Below the pieces are notes generated by a model that saw only the letters and a list, made by a program, of their open reading frames with translations, searched no databases and was not told the DNA's origin. The translations under genes were made by a program, and so were the position numbers. From Atherinomorus stipes (lineage: Eukaryota > Chordata > Actinopteri > Atheriniformes > Atherinidae), in NCBI GenBank assembly GCA_023101725.1, contig JALJCO010012911.1, positions 62,001-126,000 on the forward strand: a stretch of 64,000 nucleotides of DNA, in the 5' to 3' direction. Of this stretch, positions 24,416-35,227 are shown in pieces. The first letter of the stretch is position 1. Every line of letters begins with the position of its first letter.

Positions 24416-24494
24416 AGAAAGGTTGTCCCTGGGTGGGCAGATCTCTTCCCAGCGTTTAGCCGGATCCTCAGAATCCACATTGTGGCTCTGAGAA
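24416..24494 (-). CDS. NLR gene, linker exon before PYD1
   Basis: A 79-bp exon with acceptor AACTGCAG... (AG at 24495-24496, complement) and donor GTAAGTCC below 24416. It completes Ser with the AG left by the Pro/Glu exon and encodes SQSHNVDSEDPAKRWEEICP and then PRDNLS, ending in phase 0, as PYD1 needs. No domain was recognised. A nearer AG at 24488 would also be in frame within the exon but would break the phase with the upstream exon. Confidence 0.7.
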
Positions 24495-25036
24495 CTGCAG
24501 ACACATGGAGAGTGCTGGTGGTTAAATATGTGGCACAGACTGACTCACAGATCTGAGTCGTCATTTAGCTAAAACTCAGAATAAAGGTAAAACCAGTCAG
24601 TAAAGTATAAATACAAAAAGTAGTTCTGAATTTATTTCACATGTTAATGTATTTACTAAATCCTCCATCACGCCGTCCATTCCTCCAAGCGTCTAACAAT
24701 AAACCAGCTGCAGCTGAGACTGGGAACCTGGAATTACAGAGCCAGCCCCACCCAACCCACGAGTAGCTTCTTCAAAATAAATGAACCAAATTTCAAATAA
24801 TTCTTGGAAAATAAAATGAGAATTTTACTTTACCTCAGCTTCACATTAGCTCTACAGCACGCATTCTGGTCAGAAAGAACGGTACTCCATTCACCGTGGT
24901 AGCAGTGAGGTAGAACGCGTGATGATGTCACCCCTCTTAAATGCACAAGTTATAAATTTTCTTGAATTGGTTACCATGTGAACCTTAATGTGAAGCTGTT
25001 ATGAACTGGTGCTATAAAAATAAGAATTAAATTAAG
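24495..25036. other. intron, nothing recognised
   Basis: No exon or repeat end was identified. Confidence 0.4.
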
Positions 25037-25677
25037 GCTACGTTCACATGGCGACCATCAGAAGAGAAGATTCAAATCTGGCGTCTTATCTTCATCTTTT
25101 TATCCATGTTTACACGAGCATCGTCACGAAGAAATCTGCGTGCATACGTTAATGCAAGAGTGTGTGGAATTCGATTGGATATGCACGCCAGGCCATTAGG
25201 TGGTGCTGTGATAGAACTCCACCATTTCCACGCGCATGCGTAAAATCTACCTTAGATCCGCTGGTTTATGTGAGGTCCCAGTTTGGGGTCTGGGCCAAAG
25301 ATTGTAAATAAACACTACCTGCACGCTACCAAGTGCGCGGACTACGTCGGCTATGGATTGGCCGACGTAGTCTGCGCACTTCGAAGCCGTTTAATTGTTT
25401 CTGAAATGAGACGACGTTGTTGTTTTTCCTGTTTGTGTGACATCAACGCACATGCGACGTGAGCATGGCGTGAGCAGGTCCACCATCATTTTTGTGTTTT
25501 GGGCCATGCAGACTAGAACATAACAGCATCCTGTCTCCAGGAATTCCACTTTGGAATGTCTTCAGATTTTTGCGTCTTCAACCCAGAATTACGCCGTTGC
25601 CGTGTGAACGAAAGGCACTTCTGATTAAATATTTGTTCATTTTTACCCGCAATCATCCTCGTGTGAACGGCCCCTAA
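25037..25677. mobile_element. inverted-repeat element in NLR intron
   Basis: The left end reads AGGCTACGTTCACATGGCGACC and the right end CTCGTGTGAACGGCCCCTAAG, inverted around TTCACAC/GTGTGAA. An internal near-palindrome lies at 25338-25385 (GACTACGTCGGC and GCCGACGTAGTC). No transposase. Both flanks carry TTAA-rich sequence, so a TTAA target is possible but unproved. Confidence 0.55.
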
Positions 25678-25690
25678 GTTAAATTAAATT

Positions 25691-25728
25691 TGAATTGAAT
25701 TGAATTGAATTGAATTGAATTGAATTGA
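25691..25728. repeat. (TGAAT)n microsatellite
   Basis: About seven TGAAT units next to the right end of the inverted-repeat element. Confidence 0.95.
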
Positions 25729-26003
25729 TAGGTAATAACATCATCTAGACGGGAGGCTGCAGAGGTCCAACCCTGGTTGTTTAGTTTTACTGAAAACACC
25801 TGAAGTCCTGTTTCAAACAGCCGTCTGGGACCACCTGCATACACTAGAGAAACAGACCGAGGCAATGAAAACTACAGAACCAAAACAAGAGTGGCAGACT
25901 CTCCCTTTCTTTCCGTCTTCTAAAGAATTAACGGAGCTATTTAATCAGCTCTTATAGCAGAGTTCAGCTGTCCTCTAACAGGTTTTTAACTCGGTGATCA
26001 TAC

Positions 26004-26245
26004 CTGGATAAACCGGCTGCAGCAGAACCAAGGGCAACTTGAATGATTGCAGGAATGCTTGCAGGTTTAGAGAAGGGTTCACGTGCTGGTCCAGGTGCAG
26101 GTTTTGCTTCAACAGGTACAAGTTGGAGTATGGGTTCATTAACTGAACTAAGTTCCTGTTTTAATCCAGATACACGCTGAAGTTCTGGTCTGGGTTCAGC
26201 TTCAGGTACAGGTTCAGATCCAGGGAGTCTGGTCTCTGAGTATTG
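26004..26245 (-). CDS. NLR gene, Pro/Glu-rich exon
   Basis: A 242-bp open exon with acceptor ATGTTTTCCAG at 26246 and donor GTATGATC below 26004. It encodes about 80 residues rich in Pro, Glu and Ala (TRLPGSEPVPEAEPRPEL, then LVPVEAKPAPGPAREPF and GSAAAGLSR), probably a flexible linker. Fish NLR-C genes often have a low-complexity EPEP-type exon just after the initiating exon. It leaves two bases (AG) that the 24416-24494 exon completes. It starts in phase 0, whereas the initiating exon leaves two bases, so one exon between them is still missing from this model. Confidence 0.65.
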
Positions 26246-26314
26246 CTGGAAAACATTGATGAAGACCATGGTGAAAACATTTTCAGTGCTGGACTGGACT
26301 GAAACTTTACAAAT

Positions 26315-26730
26315 ACATTTGCTAGAGATACACAACATTTTTGGCCCAATATCGGTATTGGCTGATGGTGGCTTTAAAATTGAATCTTGATATTGGCCAA
26401 TATCAATATCAATATCAATATCGGCTGATATAATTAACTGATATATAAGAAGCACTGTATGGTGATTAAACCACGTGAAACCATTGTTGTTTGTTTATTT
26501 TTCCATTCTTTTAAATCTGCGGGGAGAAACATGAGGCCACGCCGACCGTGCGACATTATGATGTCTCTGTTAACTACTGGATCTGCAGCAGAAACATTTT
26601 TCTAATTATGCACAAGAAATGAATATTACATAATTTCCAGCTTTATAATCAGTTATTGACCAAATAAGTTGTAAATACTGATGTATCCGATATCGGTCAA
26701 AAATCCAATATGGGGATCCCTAATGTTTGC
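26315..26730. mobile_element. hAT-like MITE, GATATTGG family
   Basis: The element 26323-26722 runs from TAGAGATACAC to GGGGATCCCTA, with inverted GATATTGG/CCAATATC blocks inside. The flanks ACATTTGC (26315-26322) and ATGTTTGC (26723-26730) match at 6 of 8 positions. The ATCAAT hexamer repeat at 26402-26422 lies within. It sits immediately upstream (minus sense) of the Pro/Glu exon. Confidence 0.65.
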
Positions 26731-26835
26731 ATAAGGAACCTGATTCTGGCTGTAATCTCTGAGTGCTCAGATCAGTGCTTACAGACTTACAGTGTTGGTT
26801 GGAAGTTTCATCCAAATGGATGATTTCTGCTTGCA

Positions 26836-26985
26836 TTTTTTTTTTTTTTTTTTTTTTATGGGGGGAGGGGAGGGGGGCATCACCCCCCAGGAGTGAGAGA
26901 GAGGGGGGGGGGGGTGAGAGGGGGGGGGAGGGAGGGGGGAGGAGGTCTGGGGGGGGCAGGTGTAACATGGGGGGGTGGGGGGTCG
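26836..26985. repeat. poly-T and G-rich low-complexity tract
   Basis: About 22 T residues followed by some 120 bp of G runs broken by A and T. Open frames here encode Gly/Arg or Pro/Ser runs and are not genes. It could form G-quadruplexes, or reflect consensus errors in homopolymers. Confidence 0.9.
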
Positions 26986-27481
26986 ACCGGTCTCCGGCAA
27001 AGCCCAGGACGGGCCACCCCCCAAGGGGTATTTCTGTATAATTGAATTCAGAACCTGGTGTGATGATGTCAGTGGTGGAATTTCATGGACCTCAAGGATC
27101 CAAACTGACTGAAAGCAGTAATTAAATGCAGTAAATTCAGTAAATGCAATAAATTTCTCCTAACTTCCACCTGAAATGCTCGACCAGAATTTAACATCTG
27201 ATTGGAAACTTGTGAAGTTACAACTTAACTCAACAATTCCTGTCAGATTAATAAATGAGAGAAAGTCAGGGTTGCAGATTCAGACAGAAGCTGAGGAAAA
27301 AGAAGAAGAGTACCCAAGAGTGCAACACCACTGCAGACATCTTGGGACGGGATTGGAGGACCTGCTGGGTCCAGGTCCAGGTCCGGTCCTGCAGGGTGTT
27401 GCTGTCCTTCACTGTACACACACAGATAAAACTCAGTATGATGATATGAGCTGAGCTCTGATGGACAGATTACCGTCTCAC

Positions 27482-27555
27482 CTCTGAGCTTTGCTCCGAC
27501 TCTTCTGATCCTGAAGCAGAGGGACTGACTTATCTGTGTCCTCACACTGGTCCAT
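27482..27555 (-). CDS. NLR gene, initiating exon
   Basis: ATG at 27555-27553 in good context (A at -3, G at +4). It encodes MDQCEDTDKSVP and then SRSKAQR, ending at donor GTGAGACG. Fish NLRC3-like proteins commonly begin M(N/D/S)QCED...(Q/R)(T/S)KAQ, which is why I choose this start. The exon contributes 74 coding bases and leaves two. A stretch at 27314-27411 (HPAGPDLDLDPAG) could hold part of the missing next exon, being in phase with this one, but no donor there satisfies the phase of the Pro/Glu exon. Confidence 0.7.
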
Positions 27556-28630
27556 GCTGCTGAACCACCTCGGCTCACACACTTTCTCCCACACCTGCCG
27601 AGGAAGCACACATCATTCATCGGTTCTGTACAATTCTCACAACCGTGATGACTGAAAATGTTCAGGCTGCGTTACAGACACAACAGTGCTGCACAGACTC
27701 AGAGACATTTCTGTAAATCCTGCATCCTGTGATCATGTCATCACTGCGTTCAGTGAAGTTAGAAATCTACCGTACAGAGAAAACATATACTGTACCTATA
27801 AGAAGCCTTCCCCGAGTCAGGGTCGCCTGCTTTTAAATTCTCCAACTCCAGTGTTTCAAATCTAATCTGTTGCAGTGAGAAAACAACGAAAGTAAGACGG
27901 TCACGTGTTGTTTTTGTCACACCGTTTCTTGAGATAACAAGATAACAAACCTTGTTTACTTGAGATAAGATAACCGACATTGTTTTGTTTTTTTTCATCA
28001 GAAAACAATATTTTTTGTCCCATGAAAAGGATGCTGTATAAACTGTGGTGCACCTAAACTTTTTGCTGGTGCACCCAAATTAAAAAGTTAGGCACACCAG
28101 TCCAACCAGTGCTGAGTTAGTCCTGTCCCATCTTGTGACCACTCAAAAAGACTAAAAGGTTGCAGGTGAGTTCCTAAAATCAACGAAGAAGCAGTGGAAT
28201 CTTCAGCTGCAAAAACAGAAACATTTACACACTGATTAAGGATTTACAATGATGGATGGTTACCTTGGCTACGGAACCCACTTCATACAAGCAATGCAGC
28301 GACAATGGGGGGCACAACCAGCATCCTCCGCTTCCAGCACCAGGCAGAGCAGCAGCAAGAGCAGTGCACGTCTCCTGTAGTACTACCCGTGTTCATGCCC
28401 TGAGAGTGTTGATGTTGCGGGCTGGAAGCCCAGTTGGCAGCGTGGAATGCTGCTCCACAGGTCCTCCACCTCAGAGGCGAGCCCACTCTGCTTCTACAGA
28501 ACTGCTATTGTTTTTTTTAAATCACCAGCAAAATCCTCTGTTTGTTCAGGCTTCATTTGAGTTGGATCAAGCTGGAACGAGTTCCAGCACCTCCAACAGT
28601 GGATCCATAAACTATTTTATTGGATCCGCT
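27556..28630. other. upstream of the NLR gene, nothing recognised
   Basis: Would contain the NLR promoter. No clear TATA box or motif was identified. The open plus frame at 28256-28843 runs into the retrotransposon LTR and is not considered a gene. Confidence 0.4.
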
Positions 28631-29236
28631 TGTGGCGAATGGGAGGGGATATTCTACTGGAATGTTAGATTTTATGACAGTGTCAAGACAACGCCACCTG
28701 GGGAGAAGGCCCCAGGGCCTAAATCAGCTTCAATCTCTAAACAAGGCCGCGCTAAGTGTGGACAAATGGGAGACGTGAAGCCAAAAATAACAAAAATATT
28801 CAATTTATTTTGCTGCACAGTCGTTAATATAGCTGTCTTCTAAGTTAATTTAATAAGCGTTAATAATCGACATTTAAAAACGTATATTGGTTCCTCTGAT
28901 GACAGGACAGGAGCCACACGCACATGCAGCTTGTCCCGCTGCAGCTCTGGATCTAAACAGTGCATGCATTGGAGTCAGCCTCAGCCAAAGGCCAAACATG
29001 TCCGGCAGAACATTGAATGCCTTACCCCAGGAGAGGTCCCAACTCCGGGCACGAGCCAATCTGAGCGTTTTAGGCACGCGAATGTGCGACAAAGCAACAA
29101 GATCTCGGTTGATCACCAAACGCTGAAGCAGCTGTACAGAGTCAAGTGTGTGCGCGCAAAATGCCCACTGCACTTATAGACTCACTTGGTGACACCTACC
29201 AATTACTTCCAGGTGAGATGCACCTGGCACACCACA
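28631..29236 (-). repeat. 3' LTR of the Ty3/gypsy element
   Basis: 606 bp with TGTGG/CCACA inverted ends, next to a polypurine tract on the internal side. The first 399 bp (28631-29029) match 34522-35128 with two substitutions and one 208-bp gap, located just after GGTTCCTCTGATGACA. A TATA-like CTATAAGTG (minus sense, about 29171-29179) lies in the part that the 5' LTR lacks. Confidence 0.88.
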
Positions 29237-29250
29237 TTCTTCCCCTCCTT
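29237..29250 (-). promoter_or_regulatory. polypurine tract (plus-strand primer)
   Basis: AAGGAGGGGAAGAA on the minus strand directly abuts the TGTGG start of the 3' LTR, as expected for second-strand priming in an LTR retrotransposon. Confidence 0.85.
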
Positions 29251-31115
29251 GAGGTGTCGTCGCCCCGACGCCAGACAAGAAAACGGCAAAATCCCCATAA
29301 TAAAGAAAACTGGTTCCAGAGGACAAAGTCAGGTTAAGTATGTCCTGACGTGGACGAAGACCCACCAAGGGCCCGAGGCAAATGATGGTGATTGGAATGT
29401 TTCCCAGCGTTCACACGGAGAGTGCGACGTAAAACTGGGGAGCCAGCATTTGATGGGGACGATTCTGCCCTTTCAGTTCCAATGTTCTCCCCTGGTACCT
29501 CCCCAACGGGGGTAGTGACAGAGTCACCCAGACAGGCGGTGGCTGCGGATAGAAGAACATCCTGGGGGACTGTGGCCACAGGCAGGGAGCACCAGAACCA
29601 TGACTGGCAGTCAGATGGAGATTTGTTGCGAGATGTTGCAGGAGCTGGCAGTTCTCCTTGAGGGGGGTCTGGAAGAAGTGTAGATTTAGCACGAGGCTTC
29701 AGCATATCCCTATGCACGTTACGAGTTGCTTTCAAGTTGGACACCGGGGCAACAGTATACGTTGACCCATTGCCCGCAGGGGCTTTCATAACTTTATAAA
29801 GCTCCGAGCACCAGATGTCCTGAATCTTATGACGACCCCTCGCACTGTGATCCTTAAGGTAAACCAGTTGGCCGAGGCCCAATGGGGCCTCCCTGACACA
29901 CAGATCGGGACGCTCCTTCCTACGGCTAGCATTTTCAGCAAGCCGGCCCTGAGCCCCAGCAAACGCTACCTTCAGCCTAGCGCAATGTTGCGCCACCCAG
30001 TCTTGCACAGTTCCAGCAACAGGATCTTCAACCTGGCCAAGAATGAAATCAATGGGGAGTTTGGGCTCCCGGCCAAACATAAAAACAAATGGTGACTCGC
30101 CGGTACTTTGATGAGGCGTGGTGTTGTAAGAGTAGAGCACTTGCGGGAGGCAAGATGCCCAATCTTGTTTACGAGAAAAAGGGAGGGTTCGAAGAAGGTT
30201 GTGGAGCGTGCGGTTGAATCGCTCGCATTGGCCGTTTCCGGCTGGGTGGTAGGGAGTAGTTCTAGATTTTTCAACACCATACAGCTTGCACAGTTGATGG
30301 AGAAGCGCACTTTCCAAACTCCTACCCTGGTCAGAATGACTCTGTTTGGGACACCAAACTTGAAAAACCGTTCCTTGGTAAGGACCTGAGCAACTGTAGG
30401 GGCTCGCTGGTCCCGGGTAGGAATGGCCAGGGTGTATTTGGTGAACACGTCAGTAATTACTAATACATTCTCAACCCCCCACGGGTTGGCTCCAGGACAG
30501 TAAAGTCAACTGCCAAGATTTCATTCGGTTTTGATGCCAGCAAGTGGCCCATATAACTGTGGGGAATGGGTGCCGAATCTTTGCGATCTGATAAACGCTC
30601 ACATTCCCTTACCCACTGTTTGATGTCAGATGACATTCCTGGCCAATAGCACCTTTGGCGGACAAGCTCAGTGGTCCGCCGAATGCCCTGGTGGCCATGC
30701 TCGTGATGCAGCTGTTGAAGAATTTGCTGTTTCAAGGCCGCAGGCAAAAGAACCTGCAACATGTCCTCCCTCCATCAGGCCGTGAAAAGCAACGATATAA
30801 GACACCCTCCCTTTCCACCAATCGATCCCAATGTTGAAGTAACCCCAATACCTGTTTGGGGAGATGACGACGCTCGGCTTTGGTGGGACGGGCCTGTCGC
30901 CTCCAAAAGGTCAATAGTTGGCCCAAAAAGGGGTCAGCCTCCTGAAGGGCACCCATATCCGGCAGGGAGCAACCAGGCAATGCAGAAATCAAGGACTGTG
31001 CTGCCACACATGGTTGGGCTGCCTGCTGGAGGGCCAATGGAACTGGACTACCCGCGGCAACATTAACTGCCAGCTCAGATGGAGGACACTGTCTGTCGGG
31101 ACAAGGCGTCTGCAT
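29251..31115 (-). pseudogene. Ty3/gypsy integrase region, frameshifted
   Basis: The pieces lie in at least four frame blocks (30732-31115, 30460-30762, 29972-30448 and 29334-30317). They show a zinc-binding HHCC-like head (HHEHGHQG; the last Cys of the CxxC pair is not visible in the written frame), the first catalytic Asp context (ILAVDFTVLEP), and the glutamate-containing segment YHPAGNGQCERFN. The RT-connected chromodomain-free tail is long and Pro/Ser-rich. The acidic residues fall in different frames, so no single active protein is encoded as written. Integrase inserts the cDNA into host DNA. No envelope-like frame follows before the polypurine tract. Confidence 0.85.
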
Positions 31116-32836
31116 TAGTGTTGCTGCGTCCGGACCGATACTTTATCTCGAAGTCAAAGGCAGCCAGCTGGGCCGCCCACCTATGCTCTAGCGCCCCAAG
31201 TTTGGCTGATTGGAGGTACCCCAGCTGGTTGATGTCGGTATAAACTGTGCATTTATGCCCCAGCAAATAGTCCCGAAACTTTTTCAGTCATGGCCCACTT
31301 GAGCGCAAGCAGCTCCAACTTCATGGAACTGTAGTTTGTCGGATTGCGCTCAGTGGGCCTCAGACCTCGACTGGCATACGCTACTGGTCGAATCCCTTCA
31401 TCAGTCTGCTGGGAAAGTACTGCCCCAAGTCCACTGAAGCTGGCATCAGTCTCCAAAATAAAGGGCTGGGAGAAATTGGCGTAAGCCAAGACAGGAGCAG
31501 AAACTAGTTTAGCCCTCAATGCCTCGAAGCTGCTTTCACACTGTGGTGTCCAGGCCTCGCCTAGTGATCTTCCTGACCCCTTTTTGGTTTTTGTACCAGC
31601 CAGTGTTGCCACAAGCTTATGTAAAGGTGCAGCCAGATTGGCAAATCCTTTCACAAAGCGCCGGCAGTAACTGGCGAAACCCAGGAAGGAGCGTAGTTCT
31701 GATAGATAAGTAGGTCTCTTCCATTGAGCCACAGCTTCAATTTTGGAAGGATGAGTAGAAACACCCTTATTGGAGATTGTGTGTCCTAGGTAGTGCACCT
31801 CCTTTTGAAAAAGTCACATTTCTCCAGTTTGGCCTTTAAGCCTCCTCCTTCTGGAGGGCGACTTAATACCAAGTCTAGCTGCGTAAGGAGCTCTGCTACT
31901 AACATGGAGAAGACAACGATATCATCAAGGTACAGCAGCACAGATTGGCATTGTTGGTCACCAAACATCCTCTCCATGAGCCGCCGGAATGTTCCTGGAG
32001 CATTGCACAGACCAAAAAGGCATTCTATTCCACTCAAACAAGCCAAATGGTGTACAGAAAGCTGTTTTTGGCCTGTCTTGTTCTGCAACTGGGACCTGGT
32101 TGTACCCGCTGGCCAAATCGATGGTGGAGAACCAACAAGCACCTGACAGCGCATCCAGAGTCTCCTCGATGCGCGGCAAGGGAAAGGCATCCTTCCTGGT
32201 CTTACTATTCAGAAGGCGGTAGTCCACACAAAGGCGTAGGCTGCCATCCTTCTTTCGAACCAGGATGATGGGAGATGCATATGGACTACTACTTTCCCTT
32301 ATCACCTGCGCATCGAGGAGCTGGTTTATATAGGCTTTAACCGCCTCATACTCGGATGGAGGTATACGCCGATGACGCTGTCGAAGGGGCACATTATCCT
32401 GCAGCAGGATCTCGTGAGTAATTAGGTTCGTGCACCCCAGGTCACCATCATGCCTAGCGAACACATCACTGTATTTCTTCAACAGAGCTCTCACTTCAGA
32501 CTGCTCATTGCTACCCAGGCCAGACAAGTCCAATGTCTCCATCCAATCTGACTCTTGAGTAGTTACTCCCTGAGAGGACACAGTGGCAGAGATGTTGTTT
32601 ACCTCTGTGACCCCCACAGGCAGGCTCACCACATCTGCTGTTCTCAACTCCCCCAAACTAGTCCTAGGATAGAGAAGGGCCGTAAGTGTCCCCACACTGA
32701 TGACAGGAATGTAAACGGTCCCCTTGTCCACCCGGACCAGGCATCGGGGAGGCCAAGAAGCCAACCAGCAATCCCACCTGAGGGGGTTCAAACAAGACTG
32801 ACTGGCCTGCAAACTGTCCAGAGCAGGTGCTGGCAA
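31075..32836 (-). pseudogene. Ty3/gypsy reverse transcriptase and RNase H, frameshifted
   Basis: The RT begins in the block 31958-32836 with typical Ty3 landmarks (SPYASPIILVRKKDG, LCVDYRLLN, FSTIDLASGYNQ). The catalytic YLDDIVVFS is in the next frame block (31786-32190). The thumb/connection (HYLGHTISNKG, LRSFLGFASYCRRFV) and RNase H (ILETDASFSGLGAVLSQ, then KLELLALKWAM) are in 31253-31798, and the RNase H end (YTDINQLGYL, then GRSNTNADALSR) is in 31075-31266. At least three frame changes interrupt it. Between them I noticed few or no in-frame stops. The domain order RT-RNase H-integrase is standard Ty3/gypsy, not copia or gmr1. Confidence 0.92.
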
Positions 32837-33159
32837 CCAACTTCAAAGGGGCCGGTGGTCCTTGCGCCGCGGGGTCTCGTTCTACTAAAGTCACCAGGAA
32901 CCAATGGGCCCGTACCAGGGGGATCTTTTACAACCAATATCCCACAATGAATAATCTCCTTATCACAAAGGGCCACATCTAGCTCCAGATAGCCAATGTA
33001 TGGAATTTCAAGGCCGTTGGCTGCCCTCAGCTGCAGCCAATGGCACGAGTGAAGGTGGTCTGGGCCCCAGGGCTCAAAATGTTCACGAAAGAAACTTTCC
33101 GTGATGGTGGACACCATAGACCCAGTGTCCACCAAACAGGAGATTGGGACTCCGCCCAT
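32788..33159 (-). pseudogene. Ty3/gypsy aspartic protease
   Basis: Contains LVDTGSMVSTITESFF, the D-T-G-S active-site motif of retroelement aspartic proteases, and continues ELDVALCDKEIIHCGILVV. It lies between the gag zinc knuckle and the RT, as expected, but in a different frame from both neighbours as written. Confidence 0.85.
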
Positions 33160-33278
33160 GTTAACCCAGTTGTAGGGCAGGGCGCCATTAAATCTGTTGC
33201 TTTACCCATCGGTGAGCCTGTGGTCTCCCCTTCTGAACAGTGGCTCAGCTGTCCAGAGGGTGCTAATTTTCCCAATGG

Positions 33279-34346
33279 CTAGCACTGTGAGATGGTCCGG
33301 CAACCGACTTGACCCTCCACGTGGGGGACTCGCTCCCCATCGCATTCCCTGGCAAAGTGACCTGTTTGATTGCACCGCAAGCAGGTAATACTGCTGCGTG
33401 GTAGTCTGCTATTTGATTTTGGAACTTGCAGAGAAGCCACGGTCTGGGTTAGTTGGTTCAGTTGCTCCTGCTGCCGTTTGAGCAGTTCCATCACCTCACC
33501 TAGCCCCGGTGTAGGTGTCGGACCCACTGGGGTAGGGCGGGGAAGACCCCTCACTCCGTACTGCAAGCCATGAACCGAGGGAAAAGAAAAACTGCGTTCT
33601 TGATATGGTCAGGAAGCCCCTCACGCTCCCATCTTAGCAAAGTTGCTGTCGGGTTATCACGGATAAACCGTTTAAGGTCTCTCCGTAGACCACCATCAAT
33701 AACATGCTCCGTGAACTGATCACGGAGCAACGTGGTGGCGTTGGGCACGCCATCTGGTGCACACTGTTTTACCTGTTCCATTAACTCCATCAAACCAAGG
33801 AAAACTCCTGCAGAGTTTCTCCTTCTTCTTGTTTTCTGGAGAAAAAAGCCTGCTGTAATGTCGCATATGGCTGAGTACAGCCATAAAGTTCTTTTAGAAT
33901 ACCCAGGATTTTATCAGGATCTTCTCTCTCTACAGCAGGGTGAAATTTGATTTCATTTCTCGCCTCCCCTTCCAGGTGATCAAACATAAAAAGTGCTTGA
34001 TCAAGAGCAGAGAGATGTCGAGCCCGCATACACGCTTGTACTTCATCCATCCATTCCTCCACGGCCACCCCAGACTTACCATTAAACGGAGGGCATTTGC
34101 GATCCCGTGCCATCACCAACACTCTGTCCACAGCAGAAGCTTGTAGACCTTGTGCATGGGGTTGGCCAGTGGAAGTGCCAGGTGTCGAAGAGGCTCCACC
34201 CAGACTGACCTGAGAACCCCCCCCTGGCGAAGTCGCTCATTGTCTGCCTTAAGCTGGATTAATTCTTCCCGAAGCAACCGCAGCTCCTCCTCCATATTGA
34301 CCAAAGGCAGCGCGACCTTCCGATTAGGAATGTAAAAAAGAAGCAA
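33279..34346 (-). pseudogene. Ty3/gypsy gag, broken into four frame blocks
   Basis: A likely start block (34113-34346) has a coiled-coil-like stretch EEELRLLREELIQLKADNE. The capsid-like blocks are 33790-34131 and 33551-33793 (LFMFDHLEGEARNEIKFHP; LRDQFTEHVIDGGLRRDLK). The C-terminal block 33279-33566 ends with a CCHC zinc knuckle, CLRCNQTGHFARECD, which binds RNA. Each block is in a different frame. Gag forms the virus-like particle of the element. Confidence 0.85.
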
Positions 34347-34502
34347 AAAAACGCTTTAACTTGTGGTCTCCAGAGAGTATGCCGTTGTTCTGCCCAACCA
34401 CTATTCACACAAAGTGCAGAAAAATACAAAACAAAACAAAAAAAACGCCCTATAATTCACCATACAACCACAGTAAGCTCACGTCTCCGCTTAAATGTCC
34501 AT

Positions 34503-34518
34503 CCTGCCGACAACGCCA
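34503..34518 (-). promoter_or_regulatory. primer binding site, tRNA-Ser type
   Basis: The minus strand reads TGGCGTTGTCGGCAGG three bases inside the 5' LTR border. From memory, the 3' end of a eukaryotic tRNA-Ser (CCTGCCGACTACG plus CCA) would pair with TGGCGTAGTCGGCAGG, so one mismatch is present. It marks the minus-strand primer site of reverse transcription. Confidence 0.75.
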
Positions 34519-34521
34519 CTT

Positions 34522-35128
34522 TGTGGCGAATGGGAGGGGATATTCTACTGGAATGTTAGATTTTATGACAGTGTCAAGACAACGCCACCCGGGGAGAAGG
34601 CCCCAGGGCCTAAATCAGCTTCAATCTCTAAACAAGGCCGCGCTAAGTGTGGACAAATGGGAGACGTGAAGCCAAAAATAACAAAAATATTCAATTTATT
34701 TTGCTGCACAGTCGTTAATATAGCTGTCTTCTAAGTTAATTTAATAAGCGTTAATAATCGACATTTAAAAACGTATATTGGTTCCTCTGATGACAAACAG
34801 TGAAAGCTGCAATACAAAAGTTAGGTTTTGACAAAATTAAACACAGCAAATCATGCAAAGTAAAATCACTACACACAAATATATGGAAACAAAATAACCC
34901 AAACCATGCCAAGTAAATAAACAAACAATATCAAATCACAATAAAGAAACAACCGAACGAAAGTCACCAATTATGGAACACAGTTAACAAAACCAACGGA
35001 AGAGGACAGGAGCCACACGCACATGCAGCTTGTCCCGCTGCAGCTCTGGATCTAAACAGTGCATGCATTGGAGTCAGCCTCAGCCAAAGGCCAAACATGT
35101 CAGGCAGAACATTGAATGCCTTACCCCA
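34522..35128 (-). repeat. 5' LTR of the Ty3/gypsy element, truncated
   Basis: 607 bp, identical to 28631-29029 except for two substitutions and an additional 208 bp (about 34796-35003). Homology stops abruptly at 35128 (CTTACCCCA), where the 3' LTR goes on for another 207 bp to its CCACA end. The missing part holds the TATA-like motif, so this copy probably cannot drive its own transcription. Confidence 0.85.
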
Positions 35129-35227
35129 ATGTTTTTTCTGTTACCCCTGCTGTAAAGCACTTTGTGTGTCCAATGGGTACTGTAAAGGGCTATATAAATA
35201 AACTTGATTTGATTTGATTTGATTTGA
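35129..35227 (+). repeat. retroposon 3' tail abutting the truncated LTR
   Basis: CTGTAAAGCACTTTGTGTGTCC and GTAAAGGGCTATATAAATAAACTTGA followed by (TTTGA)n. This is the usual 3' end of fish LINEs or SINEs. It joins the LTR exactly where LTR homology ends. Confidence 0.7.

Noticed and set aside
28256..28843. 195-codon plus-strand open frame
   Set aside because: It crosses the border of the retrotransposon LTR, has no domain or splice context, and its second half is LTR sequence repeated at 34.5 kb.
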